Source of the DNA: Mycobacterium arosiense ATCC BAA-1401 = DSM 45069
GTDB taxonomy: Bacteria; Actinomycetota; Actinomycetes; Mycobacteriales; Mycobacteriaceae
Length of the DNA: 64,000 nucleotides
Direction: 5' to 3'
Assembly: GCF_002086125.1 (NCBI RefSeq)
Contig: NZ_MVHG01000006.1
Span: 1 to 64,000 of the forward strand
Of the stretch, positions 25,469-34,020 are shown piece after piece; position 1 is the stretch's first letter; every line of letters begins with the position of its first letter. The translations under genes were made by a program, and so were the position numbers. The notes under the pieces are model-generated. The model was not told where the DNA came from. It was given only the letters and a program-made list of their open reading frames with translations, and made no database searches.

Positions 25469-26706
25469 CAAGCGTTCGCCTTAATCGTCGGGTCGTCGGA
25501 GTCGTACCGGACAGCGGTGCCGCCGGCGCCGGGCCCGGCATCCGAGTGCGGGTGCTGATCGTCGGCCCCTTCGAGCCCGGCGGTCAGGTCGCCCTTCCAT
25601 TCGGCGTTGACGTTGTGGTGGTCGACCTTGACCTTGCGAGAACGGATGTAGATGGTGGCCGAGACCGCGACCAGCAGCGCGAAGCCGACGATGGCGCCCG
25701 GGTAGCCGCCGATCAGGTGCACGACCCAGTAGGTCAGGGCACCGACCAGGCCGGCCAGCGGCAGCGTCACCAGCCAGGCGACACCCATGCGGCCGGCGAC
25801 GCCCCAGCGGACCTCGCCGCCGGGCTTGCCCAGCCCGCTGCCCAGCACCGACCCCGTGCAGACCTGGGTGGTCGACAGCGCGTACCCGAAGTGGGCGGAG
25901 AGCAAAATCACTGCGGCCGAAGAGGATTCGGCCGCCATGCCCTGCGGCGACTGAATCTCGACCAGCCCCTTGCCCAAGGTGCGGATGATGCGCCAGCCGC
26001 CCAGGTAGGTGCCGAGCGCCATCGACACCGCGCAACCGACGATGACCCACAGCGGCGGCATGGACGCGGTCTTGCTCACCGAGCCGTAGGACATCAGCGC
26101 CAAAAAGATGATGCCCATCGTCTTCTGGGCATCGTTGGTGCCGTGCGCCAGGGAGACCAGCGATGCCGAGCCCCACTGGCCGTAGCGGAAGCCGGCCTCG
26201 GTGCGTTTGGTGGGGATACCCCGGGTGATGCGGTAGACCAGCCAGGTCGCCACCGCGCCGACCGCGATCGCCAGGATCGCCGACACGACGGCCGGGATGA
26301 TCGCCTTGGACACCACGCCCTTCCAGATGACCCCGTGCGCGCCGACGGCGGCGATGGTGGCGCCGACGATCCCGCCGATCAACGCGTGCGAGGAGCTCGA
26401 GGGGATGCCGAGCAGCCAGGTCAGCAGGTTCCACACGATCCCGCCGACCAGACCGGCGAACACCAGCTCCAACGTCACGATGTGCCCGTCGATCAGGCCC
26501 TTGGCGATGGTGGCGGCGACGGCGGTGGACATGAAGGCGCCCACCAGGTTCAGCACCGCCGAGAGCGCAACCGCCGTCTTGGGCTTGAGGGCGCCGCTGG
26601 CGATCGAGGTCGCCATTGCGTTGCCCGTGTCATGGAAGCCGTTGGTGAAATCGAAAGCCAATGCCGTGATTACGACAATGATCAAGAGGAACAATTGGAT
26701 GTTCAC
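25468..26706 (-). CDS. pitA: Low-affinity inorganic phosphate transporter (PiT family)
   Basis: 412 residues from GTG 26706. Two PD001131-type repeats mark the PiT family: DFTNGFHDTGNAMATSIASGAL near residue 19 and SLAHGTNDAQKTMGIIFLAL near 187, both containing the GxxDxxN-like substrate/cation core. About ten helices. It imports phosphate (often as a metal-phosphate) driven by H+ or Na+. Rv0545c position. A direct repeat resembling a Pho box lies about 85-100 bases upstream. Confidence 0.93.
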   Translation of the reverse strand: MNIQLFLLIIVVITALAFDFTNGFHDTGNAMATSIASGALKPKTAVALSAVLNLVGAFMSTAVAATIAKGLIDGHIVTLELVFAGLVGGIVWNLLTWLLGIPSSSSHALIGGIVGATIAAVGAHGVIWKGVVSKAIIPAVVSAILAIAVGAVATWLVYRITRGIPTKRTEAGFRYGQWGSASLVSLAHGTNDAQKTMGIIFLALMSYGSVSKTASMPPLWVIVGCAVSMALGTYLGGWRIIRTLGKGLVEIQSPQGMAAESSSAAVILLSAHFGYALSTTQVCTGSVLGSGLGKPGGEVRWGVAGRMGVAWLVTLPLAGLVGALTYWVVHLIGGYPGAIVGFALLVAVSATIYIRSRKVKVDHHNVNAEWKGDLTAGLEGADDQHPHSDAGPGAGGTAVRYDSDDPTIKANA

Positions 26707-26790
26707 AGCGCCTGATTCTGGTTGTTGGGGGATTCCATTGTCGAATGCTGAGGCGGTCGAAACGCGGGTGTACCTTGAACCGTCGCCAGA

Positions 26791-26808
26791 TGTTACCTCT
26801 CAGTTAAC
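26791..26808 (-). promoter_or_regulatory. Candidate Pho box (RegX3-like) upstream of pitA
   Basis: Read on the minus strand: GTTAACT, four bases (GAGA), GGTAACA. This gives two 7-bp half-sites with the 11-bp period of OmpR-family Pho boxes (mycobacterial RegX3 sites resemble GTTCACC repeats). It overlaps the last codons of the VOC gene. Match is partial. Confidence 0.3.
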
Positions 26809-27211
26809 CGGCGTTTCCCGGCTGTTCATTTCGGGTGTCACGCCGTAATGGATGCTCCGGCGGCACCTCCACGAAGATGAGCGTGAGGCCATCCGGATCG
26901 GTCACGTGCATCTCCTTCAAACCCCATGGCTCCTGGCGAGCTTCGCGCGCGATCGGCACCCCGCGGCTCACCAATTCAGCCTGGGTGGCCTCGATGTCGC
27001 GGACCTGTAGCCACAGCGCGCCGGGGAAGGCGGCCGCAGCGGGGTCGTGCTCGCCGTAACCGGCCAGCTCCAGCAGGGACTGGCCCGCGAAAAAGACTGT
27101 GCCAGCGCCGTAGTCGCGCCAAATCGCCAGCCCGACCTCGTCGCGGTAGAAGGCTAGCGACCGCTGATAGTCCGACGGCCGCAGCAGCATCCGGCTGGCC
27201 AGGATCTCCAT
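26804..27211 (-). CDS. VOC/glyoxalase-fold protein
   Basis: 135 residues. The beta-alpha-beta modules of the vicinal oxygen chelate fold are visible: ILASRMLLRPSDYQRSLAFYRDEVGLA, FFAGQSLLELAGYG, ALWLQVRDIEATQAELVSRGV, and HVTDPDGLTLIFVEVP with the terminal metal-site Glu. ATG 27211 is chosen because homology begins at MEILASRM. Rv0546c position. Substrate unknown; possibilities include glyoxalase, dioxygenase or antibiotic-binding roles. The stop lies at the upstream edge of the pitA leader. Confidence 0.82.
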   Translation of the reverse strand: MEILASRMLLRPSDYQRSLAFYRDEVGLAIWRDYGAGTVFFAGQSLLELAGYGEHDPAAAAFPGALWLQVRDIEATQAELVSRGVPIAREARQEPWGLKEMHVTDPDGLTLIFVEVPPEHPLRRDTRNEQPGNAG

Positions 27212-27236
27212 GAAATCGTGTCTACCACGTCGCCGG

Positions 27237-28133
27237 TCAGCCATCGCCCTTGCGGTTGGGCTGGATGGTTTGGCGCTGCATGACGGCGTTGACCCAGCGC
27301 GGGCCGAAGGTGTCCAGCGCCTTGGCGGCGATGGCCACCCGCGGCGCGATGCGCACCGGTCGGGTGCGGGCGGCGGTGATCATCCACTCACCAGCCTCCT
27401 CCGGCGTCAGCGCCGGCATTCCCTGGTAGGCCTTGGTCGGCGCGATCATCGGGGTGGCCACCAGCGGGTAGTACAGGGTGCTGGAGTGCACCCCCTTGTC
27501 GCCCCACTCGGTTTCCACCACCCGGCTCACCGTCGACAGCGCGGCCTTCGAGGCGTTGTACACCGCGAACAGCGGTGAGGCCTCCGACAGCACGCCCCAC
27601 GTCGAGACGTTGATGATGTGCCCGTCGCCGCGCTCGATCATCCCCGGCGCCAGCCCGCGGATCAGCCGCAGCGGCGCGTAGTAGTTGAGCACCATCGTCC
27701 GCTCGACGTCATGCCAGCGTTCCAGCGACTCGGCCAGCGGCCGGCGGATGGACCGGCCGGCGTTGTTGATCAGGACGTCGATTCCGCCGAGACGCTGTTC
27801 GACGTCGGCGACCAGCGCGTCGACGGCGTCGAGGTCCGAGACGTCGCACGGGATCGAAATGGCGTCACCGCCCGCCGAGGCGATGCGGTCCGCGAGCGCG
27901 TCGAGCAGCTCCTGGCGGCGCGCCACGACGACCACCGTGGCGCCCGCCCGGGCGAACTGTCGGGCCGCGGCCTCGCCGATGCCCGAGGATGCCCCGGTGA
28001 GCAGGATGCGCTTGCCGGCCAGCTCGATCGGCTTGATCAGCGGACGGTTGGCCAACACTTGCGGCGCCATCGGAGGGCGCATGGTCGCCAGCACGAACTG
28101 GTCGGCGATCCGGCGAAGGGGACTCTTGCTCAC
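27237..28133 (-). CDS. Short-chain dehydrogenase/reductase
   Basis: 298 residues from GTG 28133. Classical SDR: TGASSGIGEAAARQFA (cofactor, near residue 46), NNAGRS near 125, active-site Ser in INVSTWG and YNASK (YxxxK) near 190. A 38-residue N-terminal extension precedes the Rossmann fold. Rv0547c position, next to menB. Substrate unknown; likely NADP(H) by the basic residue after the second strand (VVARRQE). Confidence 0.88.
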   Translation of the reverse strand: MSKSPLRRIADQFVLATMRPPMAPQVLANRPLIKPIELAGKRILLTGASSGIGEAAARQFARAGATVVVVARRQELLDALADRIASAGGDAISIPCDVSDLDAVDALVADVEQRLGGIDVLINNAGRSIRRPLAESLERWHDVERTMVLNYYAPLRLIRGLAPGMIERGDGHIINVSTWGVLSEASPLFAVYNASKAALSTVSRVVETEWGDKGVHSSTLYYPLVATPMIAPTKAYQGMPALTPEEAGEWMITAARTRPVRIAPRVAIAAKALDTFGPRWVNAVMQRQTIQPNRKGDG

Positions 28134-28175
28134 GTGACGCGAGTCTAGGCGGTGGCCCCAGGCGCCCCCGCCGCT

Positions 28176-29078
28176 TTAGAAGTAGCGCGGGAACCGGCCG
28201 TAGTCCGGGTCGCGCTTTTCCAGGAAGGCGTCGCGGCCCTCGACGGCTTCGTCGGTCATGTAGGCCAGCCGGGTCGCCTCCCCGGCGAACAGCTGCTGGC
28301 CCACCAGCCCGTCGTCGAGCAGGTTGAACGCGAACTTCAGCATCCGTTGCGCCTGCGGGGATTTGGCGTTGATCTCGCGCGCCCATCCAATGGCCTCGGA
28401 CTCCAGCTCGGCGTGGGCGACGACGGCGTTGACCGCGCCCATCCGGTGCATCTGCTCGGCGGTGTAGGGGCGGCCCAGGAAGAAGATCTCGCGGGCGAAC
28501 TTCTGGCCGACCTGACGGGCCAGATAGGCGCTGCCGTAGCCGCCGTCGAAGCTGCCGACGTCGGCGTCGGTCTGCTTGAAGCGGGCGTGTTCGCGGCTGG
28601 CCAGGGTGAGGTCGCACACCACGTGCAGGCTGTGCCCACCGCCGGCCGCCCACCCGTTGACCAGGCAGATGACCACCTTGGGCATGAAGCGGATCAGCCG
28701 CTGCACCTCGAGAATGTGCAGCCGGCCGGCGCGGGCGGTGTCGACGGTGTCGGCGGTCTCGCCGCTGGCGTACTGGTAACCGCTGCGCCCGCGGATGCGT
28801 TGGTCGCCGCCCGAGCAGAAGGCCCAGCCGCCGTCCTTGGGCGACGGTCCGTTGCCGGTCAGCAGCACCACGCCGACGTCGGGGGACATCCGGGCGTGGT
28901 CGAGCACCCGGTAGAGCTCGTCGACGGTGTGCGGCCGGAACGCGTTGCGCACCTCGGGCCGGTCGAACGCCACCCGCACCGTGCCGTCGTCGACGTGGCG
29001 GTGATAGGTGATGTCGGTCAGGTCGCCGAACCCGTCCACGGGTCGCCACTGGTGGGGATCAAAGGGGTTGTCGCTCAA
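28176..29078 (-). CDS. menB: 1,4-dihydroxy-2-naphthoyl-CoA synthase (MenB)
   Basis: 300-residue crotonase-superfamily enzyme that cyclises o-succinylbenzoyl-CoA. Motifs: FDRPEVRNAFRPHTVDEL, LLTGNGPSPKDGGWAFCSGGDQRIRG (oxyanion loop), CLVNGWAAGGGHSLHVVCDLTLAS, and GSFDGGYGSAYLARQVG with the catalytic Asp region. TTG start at 29078, GGAG 11 bases upstream. Rv0548c position. The H37Rv vapBC3 pair that I recall between menB and fadD8 is absent here and a deazaflavin oxidoreductase gene occupies the gap. Confidence 0.96.
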   Translation of the reverse strand: MSDNPFDPHQWRPVDGFGDLTDITYHRHVDDGTVRVAFDRPEVRNAFRPHTVDELYRVLDHARMSPDVGVVLLTGNGPSPKDGGWAFCSGGDQRIRGRSGYQYASGETADTVDTARAGRLHILEVQRLIRFMPKVVICLVNGWAAGGGHSLHVVCDLTLASREHARFKQTDADVGSFDGGYGSAYLARQVGQKFAREIFFLGRPYTAEQMHRMGAVNAVVAHAELESEAIGWAREINAKSPQAQRMLKFAFNLLDDGLVGQQLFAGEATRLAYMTDEAVEGRDAFLEKRDPDYGRFPRYF

Positions 29079-29092
29079 GGTTTTTCAAACTC

Positions 29093-29548
29093 CTACGCCG
29101 GATCCAGCCGAAACACCGGACACACGCCCGCCAGCGCCTCGAACTCCTCGGGGCGGCCGTCGGTCACCAGTCCCGAGCGTTTCATGAAGCCGACGCCGGT
29201 GGGCACCTCGGTGGGGAACGCCCGCAAGAACGGCCGCGCGTCGTCTGCGGACAGCTCCACCATCCGCACCCGCTCGGAGTGCCGGCCGCGGGCCAGTGTC
29301 GCGTATCCGGCGACGCGAACGTTGCGAATCCAATCCGCGCCCGGAAAGCCGCCCACCACATAGCGTTTGCCGTCCACCATCATCGGCGTCACCGGCGTCG
29401 ACCGGGGCGTCCCGGACTTGCGGCCGGACACGGTCAACACCACCGGGCTCTCACCGCCGAAACTCAGGCCCAGCCGCGACATCGCGATGAAGACCTTGTT
29501 CGCCGGCTTCAGCCACCACGGCGGCTTGATCGATTTGCCGCTTCCCAT
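29093..29548 (-). CDS. Nitroreductase-family deazaflavin-dependent oxidoreductase
   Basis: 151 residues from ATG 29548. Ddn/DUF385-type fold: KPPWWLKPANKVFIAMSRLG at the N-terminus, LTVSGRKSGTPRSTPVTPM for F420 phosphate contact, YVVGGFPGADWIRNVRVAGYATL, and a C-terminal RLDPA end. A longer frame reaches 29632, but the added part lies in a palindromic region and lacks homology. It is 14 bases upstream of menB in the same direction. F420H2-dependent quinone reduction is known for relatives, which fits the location; substrate unproven. Confidence 0.83.
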   Translation of the reverse strand: MGSGKSIKPPWWLKPANKVFIAMSRLGLSFGGESPVVLTVSGRKSGTPRSTPVTPMMVDGKRYVVGGFPGADWIRNVRVAGYATLARGRHSERVRMVELSADDARPFLRAFPTEVPTGVGFMKRSGLVTDGRPEEFEALAGVCPVFRLDPA

Positions 29549-29585
29549 AGGCAGCGACGTTACCTCGTACCCACCCGCCCGCCGA

Positions 29586-29636
29586 CGTGAAGTTAGTTTC
29601 ACGTTCGGCCGCGAGCGTGAAACTACTTCCACGCTC
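29586..29636. repeat. Two adjacent palindromes downstream of fadD8
   Basis: First palindrome: CGTGAA (29586-29591) and TTCACG (29598-29603), six bases apart. Second: GAGCGTG (29613-29619) and CACGCTC (29630-29636), ten bases apart. Both contain GTGAA/TTCAC-type cores and could also pair with each other. They lie between the fadD8 stop and the next gene, so they may terminate fadD8 transcription (without a U-tract) or bind a regulator. Confidence 0.6.
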
Positions 29637-29644
29637 AGCGAGAC

Positions 29645-31246
29645 CTAGCCGACGGCGCGGCCGGCGCCCTCCCAGAATTGCGCGCGCACGGCCTTCTTGT
29701 CCGGCTTGCCCAGCCCGGTCAACGGCAGCGAGTCGGCGATCACCACCCGCTTGGGCGACTGCACCGAGCCCTTGCGGTCCTTGACCGCGGCCTGGATCTC
29801 GGCGGTCATCTTCTCGATCGCGGCGTCGTCGCGCGGCGCGTCGGCGCGCAGCACGACCACCGCGGTGACGGCCTCGCCCCACTTCTCGTCGGGCGCCCCG
29901 ACCACGCACACCTGAGCGATGGCCGGGTGCTCGGCGACGACGTCCTCCACCTCGCGCGGGAACACGTTGAAGCCGCCGGTGACGATCATGTCCTTGACCC
30001 GGTCGACGATGAAGTAGAAACCGTCGGAGTCCTCGCGGGCCATGTCGCCAGTGTGCAACCAGCCGTCCCTGAAGGTCTCGGCCGTCGCCTCGGGCAGGTT
30101 CCAGTAGCCGCCGGCCAACAGCGGTCCGCTGACACAGATTTCGCCCGGCTCACCCTGCGGGACCGGCTTGCCGTCCTCGCCCAGCAGCGCGACGCGGGCG
30201 AACAGCGTCGGGCGCCCGCAGGAAGTGAGCCGCTTCTCGTCGTGCTCGCCCTTGGCCAGGTAGGTGATGGCCATCGGCGCTTCGGACTGACCGTAGTTCT
30301 GGGCGAAGATCTTGCCGAACCGGCGAATCGCCTCGGCCAGCCGCACCGGGTTGATCGCCGAGGCGCCGTAATAGACGGTCTGCAGCGACGACAGGTCGCG
30401 GGTGTGCGAATCCGGGTGGTCCATCAGCGCATACAGCATCGACGGCACCAGGAACGTGGCCGTAATGCGCTTCTCCTCAATGGTTTTCAGCACATCGGCC
30501 GGGTCGAACTTTCCCAGCACGTGCATCTCGCCGCCCTTGATCAAAGTGGGCAGGAAATACGCCGCGCCGGCGTGCGACAGCGGGGTGATCATCAGAAACC
30601 GCGGCTGGTCTGGCCACTCCCACTCCGAGAGCTGGATCTGGGTCATCGACGAAATCGACTGCGCGGTGCCCATCACGCCCTTGGGCTTGCCGGTGGTGCC
30701 GCCGGTGTAGGTCAGGCCGATGACCTGATCCGGCGGCAGGTCCGCGGCGACCAGCGGCTGCGGGTCGTACTTGGCCGCCTCGGCCGCCAGGTCGACGGCC
30801 ACCCCTCTGAGCGCCTCGGGCACCGGCCCGATGGTCAGGATCTGCTTGAGTCCGGGCACCTTTTCCAAGAGGGCCAGCGCGCGCTCGACGAACTTCGGGT
30901 TCGGGTCGATGATCAGCGAGCTGATACCCGCGTCGTTCAGCACGTAGGCGTGGTCGTCCAGCGAGCCCAGCGGGTGCAGCGCGGTGCGCCGGTAGCCGCG
31001 GGTCTGGCCGGCGCCGATGATCAGCAGCACCTCGGGGCGGTTGAGTGAGAGCAGGCCGACGGCGACGCCGGTGCCCGCGCCCAGCGCCTCGAACGCCTGG
31101 ATGTATTGGCTGATCCGCTCGGCCATCTGACCGCCGGTCAGCGTGGTGTCGCCGAGGAACAGCACCGGCTTGGTCTTGTGGCGCTTGAGCGCGCCCACGA
31201 GCAGGTGGCCGTTATGGGTCGGGTTGCGCAACAGCTCGTCCGTCAT
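29645..31246 (-). CDS. fadD8: Fatty-acid-CoA ligase (FadD8-like)
   Basis: 533-residue ANL enzyme. P-loop GLTYTGGTTGKPKGVMG near residue 180, FLMITPLSHAGAAYFLP, YYGASAINPVRLAEAI, NYGQSEAPMAITYLA, WLHTGDMAREDSDGFYFIVDRVKDMIVTGGFNVFPREVED, and the C-terminal lysine in PLTGLGKPDKKAVR. It activates a carboxylic acid to acyl-CoA through acyl-AMP. Rv0551c position. The acid is unknown. ATG 31246, divergent from the amidohydrolase gene across a tandem repeat. Confidence 0.92.
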   Translation of the reverse strand: MTDELLRNPTHNGHLLVGALKRHKTKPVLFLGDTTLTGGQMAERISQYIQAFEALGAGTGVAVGLLSLNRPEVLLIIGAGQTRGYRRTALHPLGSLDDHAYVLNDAGISSLIIDPNPKFVERALALLEKVPGLKQILTIGPVPEALRGVAVDLAAEAAKYDPQPLVAADLPPDQVIGLTYTGGTTGKPKGVMGTAQSISSMTQIQLSEWEWPDQPRFLMITPLSHAGAAYFLPTLIKGGEMHVLGKFDPADVLKTIEEKRITATFLVPSMLYALMDHPDSHTRDLSSLQTVYYGASAINPVRLAEAIRRFGKIFAQNYGQSEAPMAITYLAKGEHDEKRLTSCGRPTLFARVALLGEDGKPVPQGEPGEICVSGPLLAGGYWNLPEATAETFRDGWLHTGDMAREDSDGFYFIVDRVKDMIVTGGFNVFPREVEDVVAEHPAIAQVCVVGAPDEKWGEAVTAVVVLRADAPRDDAAIEKMTAEIQAAVKDRKGSVQSPKRVVIADSLPLTGLGKPDKKAVRAQFWEGAGRAVG

Positions 31247-31301
31247 GTGGTCAGACTAGAACGTGTTGCAATTTGGGTCAGCCGCGCCCTGTTCAACAAC
31301 A

Positions 31302-31422
31302 ATCGCCACTGGGCTGATCCGTGGGGACCCGCTTCGACCGGCTGCGCCGCCCTCGCGATCGCCACTGGGCTGATCCGTGGCGACCCGCTTCGACCGGCTG
31401 CGCCGCCCTCGCGATCGCCACT
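31302..31422. repeat. Tandem repeat, 56-bp unit, two copies plus nine bases
   Basis: Unit starts ATCGCCACTGGGCTGATCCG. Copies at 31302-31357 and 31358-31413 differ at one base (GGGGACC versus GGCGACC); the first nine bases recur at 31414-31422. The array sits between divergent fadD8 and the amidohydrolase gene and ends 13 bases before that gene's ATG. Size and position are like mycobacterial MIRU-VNTR loci. Confidence 0.92.
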
Positions 31423-31435
31423 ACGATCCCTACGC

Positions 31436-33040
31436 ATGGGGCAGGCAGATCTCGTCGTTACCGGAACCATCCTCACCGTCGACGAGCAGCGGCCCACCGC
31501 CGAGGCGCTCGCCGTCGCCGACGGCAGGATCATCGCCGTCGGAACCCGTGCCGAGGTCGCCGACTTCACCGGCCCCGACACCCAGACCGTCGATGCCGGT
31601 GACGGCTGCGTGATGCCGGGCTTCGTTGAGGCACACGGCCATCCGTTGATGGAGGCGGTCGCGCTGTCGGACCGCATCGTCGACATCCGGCCGGTCACCA
31701 TGCGCGATGCCGACGACGTCATCGCGGCGATCCACTCCGAAGTCGCCCGGCGCGGCTCCGCCGGCGCCTTCCTCAACGGCTGGGATCCGTTGCTGCAGAA
31801 CGGCCTTCCGGAACCCACGCTGAGCTGGCTCGACGACATCGCGCCGGACAGCCCGCTGGTGATCATACACAACTCCGGGCACAAGGCCTTCTTCAACTCC
31901 AGCGCCGCCAAGTTGCACGGGCTGACCCGCGACACCCCCGACCCCAAGGGCGCGAGGTACGGCCGCGACGCCAACGGTGAACTCGACGGCACCGCCGAGG
32001 AAACCGGTGCCGTGTTCCCGCTGCTGGGCGGGGCCATCGACTTCGCCGAATACCCGCGGATGCTGCTCGCCGAGTGCGGCCGGCTCAACCGTGCCGGCCT
32101 GACCACCTGCTCGGAGATGGCGTTCGACCCGAACTTCCGGCCGGTGGTCGAGCAGCTGCGCGAGCGGCTGACGGTGCGGCTGCGCACCTACGAGATCTCC
32201 AACCCGCAGATGTCGACGGCCGCTACCCCCGGGCAGGGCGACGACATGCTGCGCCAGGTCGGCATCAAGATCTGGGTCGACGGCTCGCCGTGGATCGGCA
32301 ACATCGACCTGTCATTTCCCTACCTGGACACCGAGGCCACCCGGATCATCGGCGTTGCGCCGGGGTCGTGCGGCTGCGCCAACTACACCGCCGAGCAGCT
32401 ACGCGAGATCGTCGGCGCGTACTTCCCGCTGGGCTGGCCGATGGCCTGCCACGTCCAGGGCGACGCCGGTGTGGACACCATCCTCGACGTCTACGAGGAG
32501 GCGCTGCGGCGCCACCCGCGCGACGACCATCGGCTGCGCCTCGAGCACGTGGGCGCCATCCGGCCCGAGCAGCTGCGGCGCGCCCACTACCTCGGCGTCA
32601 CCTGCAGCATCTTCGTCGACCAGATCCACTACTGGGGTGACGTCATCGTCGACGGCCTGTTCGGCGAGGAGCGCGGAAGTCGTTGGATGCCGGCCGGATC
32701 CGCGATCGCCACCGGGATGCGCGTCTCGCTGCACAACGATCCGCCCGTCACGCCCGAGGAGCCGCTGCGCAACATCAGCGTCGCGGTGACCCGGACGGCG
32801 CCGAGCGGGCGGGTGCTCGGACCCGAGGAACGCCTGACGGTCGAGCAGGCGATCCGCGCGCAGACCATCGACGCGGCCTGGCAGCTGTTCTCCGACGACG
32901 TGATCGGCTCGCTGGAGGTCGGCAAGTACGCCGACCTGGTGGTGCTTTCGGCCGATCCGCGCGCGGTAGCGCCCGAGCAGATCGCCAACCTCGAGGTGCG
33001 GGCGACGTATCTGGCGGGCCGCCGGGTCTACGGCGCGTGA
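31436..33040 (+). CDS. Metal-dependent amidohydrolase family protein
   Basis: 534 residues, equal to my recollection of Rv0552. N-terminal beta-sandwich (DLVVTGTILTVDEQRPTAEALAVADGRIIAVG), metal-binding GFVEAHGHPLMEAVAL, central HVQGDAGVDTILD, LEHVGAIRPEQLRRAHYLGVTCSIF, and HNDPPVTPEEPLRNISVAVTR, closing with GSLEVGKYADLVVLSADP. This is the YtcJ-like amidohydrolase group. ATG 31436; the frame is open upstream through the tandem repeats, but homology starts here. The stop overlaps menC (GTGA). Substrate unknown. Confidence 0.88.
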   Translation: MGQADLVVTGTILTVDEQRPTAEALAVADGRIIAVGTRAEVADFTGPDTQTVDAGDGCVMPGFVEAHGHPLMEAVALSDRIVDIRPVTMRDADDVIAAIHSEVARRGSAGAFLNGWDPLLQNGLPEPTLSWLDDIAPDSPLVIIHNSGHKAFFNSSAAKLHGLTRDTPDPKGARYGRDANGELDGTAEETGAVFPLLGGAIDFAEYPRMLLAECGRLNRAGLTTCSEMAFDPNFRPVVEQLRERLTVRLRTYEISNPQMSTAATPGQGDDMLRQVGIKIWVDGSPWIGNIDLSFPYLDTEATRIIGVAPGSCGCANYTAEQLREIVGAYFPLGWPMACHVQGDAGVDTILDVYEEALRRHPRDDHRLRLEHVGAIRPEQLRRAHYLGVTCSIFVDQIHYWGDVIVDGLFGEERGSRWMPAGSAIATGMRVSLHNDPPVTPEEPLRNISVAVTRTAPSGRVLGPEERLTVEQAIRAQTIDAAWQLFSDDVIGSLEVGKYADLVVLSADPRAVAPEQIANLEVRATYLAGRRVYGA

Positions 33041-34020
33041 CCCACCCTTTTGTGCCGGCGCTCGCCGACCTTCTGGACCGCCTGCATGTGGTGGCGCTGC
33101 CCATGCGGGTGCGGTTTCGCGGCATCACCACCCGCGAGGTCGTGCTGATCGACGGCCCGGCGGGCTGGGGCGAGTTCGGGGCGTTTCTCGAATACGAGCC
33201 GCGTGAGGCCGTGCACTGGCTGGCGTCGGGCATCGAGGCCGCGTATCGCCGGCCGCCGCCCACCCGCCGCGACCGCGTCCCGATCAACGCGACCGTGCCC
33301 GCCGTGGCCGCCGCGGACGTTCCCGAGGTGCTGGCCCGCTTCCCCGGGGCCGGCACCGCCAAGGTCAAGGTCGCCGAGCCGGGTCAGACGCTGGCCGACG
33401 ACGTCGCCCGGGTCAACGCGGTGCGCGCAGTGATACCGACCGTACGGGTGGACGCCAACGGCGGCTGGAGCGTCGAGGAGGCGCAGGCCGCCGCGGCCGC
33501 GCTGACCGCCGACGGCCCGTTGGAATACCTCGAACAACCCTGCGCGACGGTCGCCGAACTCGCGGCGTTGCGCCGCCGCGTCGACGTGCCAATCGCTGCC
33601 GACGAGAGCATCCGCAAGGCCGACGATCCGCTGGCCGTGGTCCGCGCGCAGGCCGCGGACATCGCGGTGCTCAAAGTCGCTCCGCTGGGCGGGATTTCAT
33701 CCATGCTGGCGATCGCGGCGCAGATCGACATCCCGGTGGTGGTCTCCAGCGCGCTGGATTCGGCGGTCGGCATCGCCGCCGGCCTGACCGCCGCCGCGGC
33801 CCTGCCGCAGCTTCGCCACGCCTGTGGCCTGGGCACCGGCGGGCTGTTTGTGCACGACGTCGCCGAGGCCGCCGCGCCCGTCGACGGGACCCTGCCGGTG
33901 GGCCCGGTCAGGCCCGACCCGGAGCGGCTACACGCGCTGCGGGCGTCGCGGGAGCGGCGGCAGTGGTGGATCGACCGGGTCAAGGCCTGCCATCAGTTGC
34001 TTGTACCGTCGTCCGGGTGA
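33037..34020 (+). CDS. menC: o-succinylbenzoate synthase (MenC)
   Basis: 327-residue enolase-superfamily dehydratase converting SHCHC to o-succinylbenzoate. The barrel carries KVKVAE (catalytic Lys) near residue 109, VDANGGWS (metal Asp) near 138, YLEQPC (metal Glu), and AADESIRKADD (metal Asp) near 188, then VLKVAPLGGI with the second lysine. GTG 33037 overlaps the amidohydrolase stop. The next gene, bpoC, starts at a GTG overlapping the menC stop. Rv0553 position. Confidence 0.95.
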   Translation: MTHPFVPALADLLDRLHVVALPMRVRFRGITTREVVLIDGPAGWGEFGAFLEYEPREAVHWLASGIEAAYRRPPPTRRDRVPINATVPAVAAADVPEVLARFPGAGTAKVKVAEPGQTLADDVARVNAVRAVIPTVRVDANGGWSVEEAQAAAAALTADGPLEYLEQPCATVAELAALRRRVDVPIAADESIRKADDPLAVVRAQAADIAVLKVAPLGGISSMLAIAAQIDIPVVVSSALDSAVGIAAGLTAAAALPQLRHACGLGTGGLFVHDVAEAAAPVDGTLPVGPVRPDPERLHALRASRERRQWWIDRVKACHQLLVPSSG

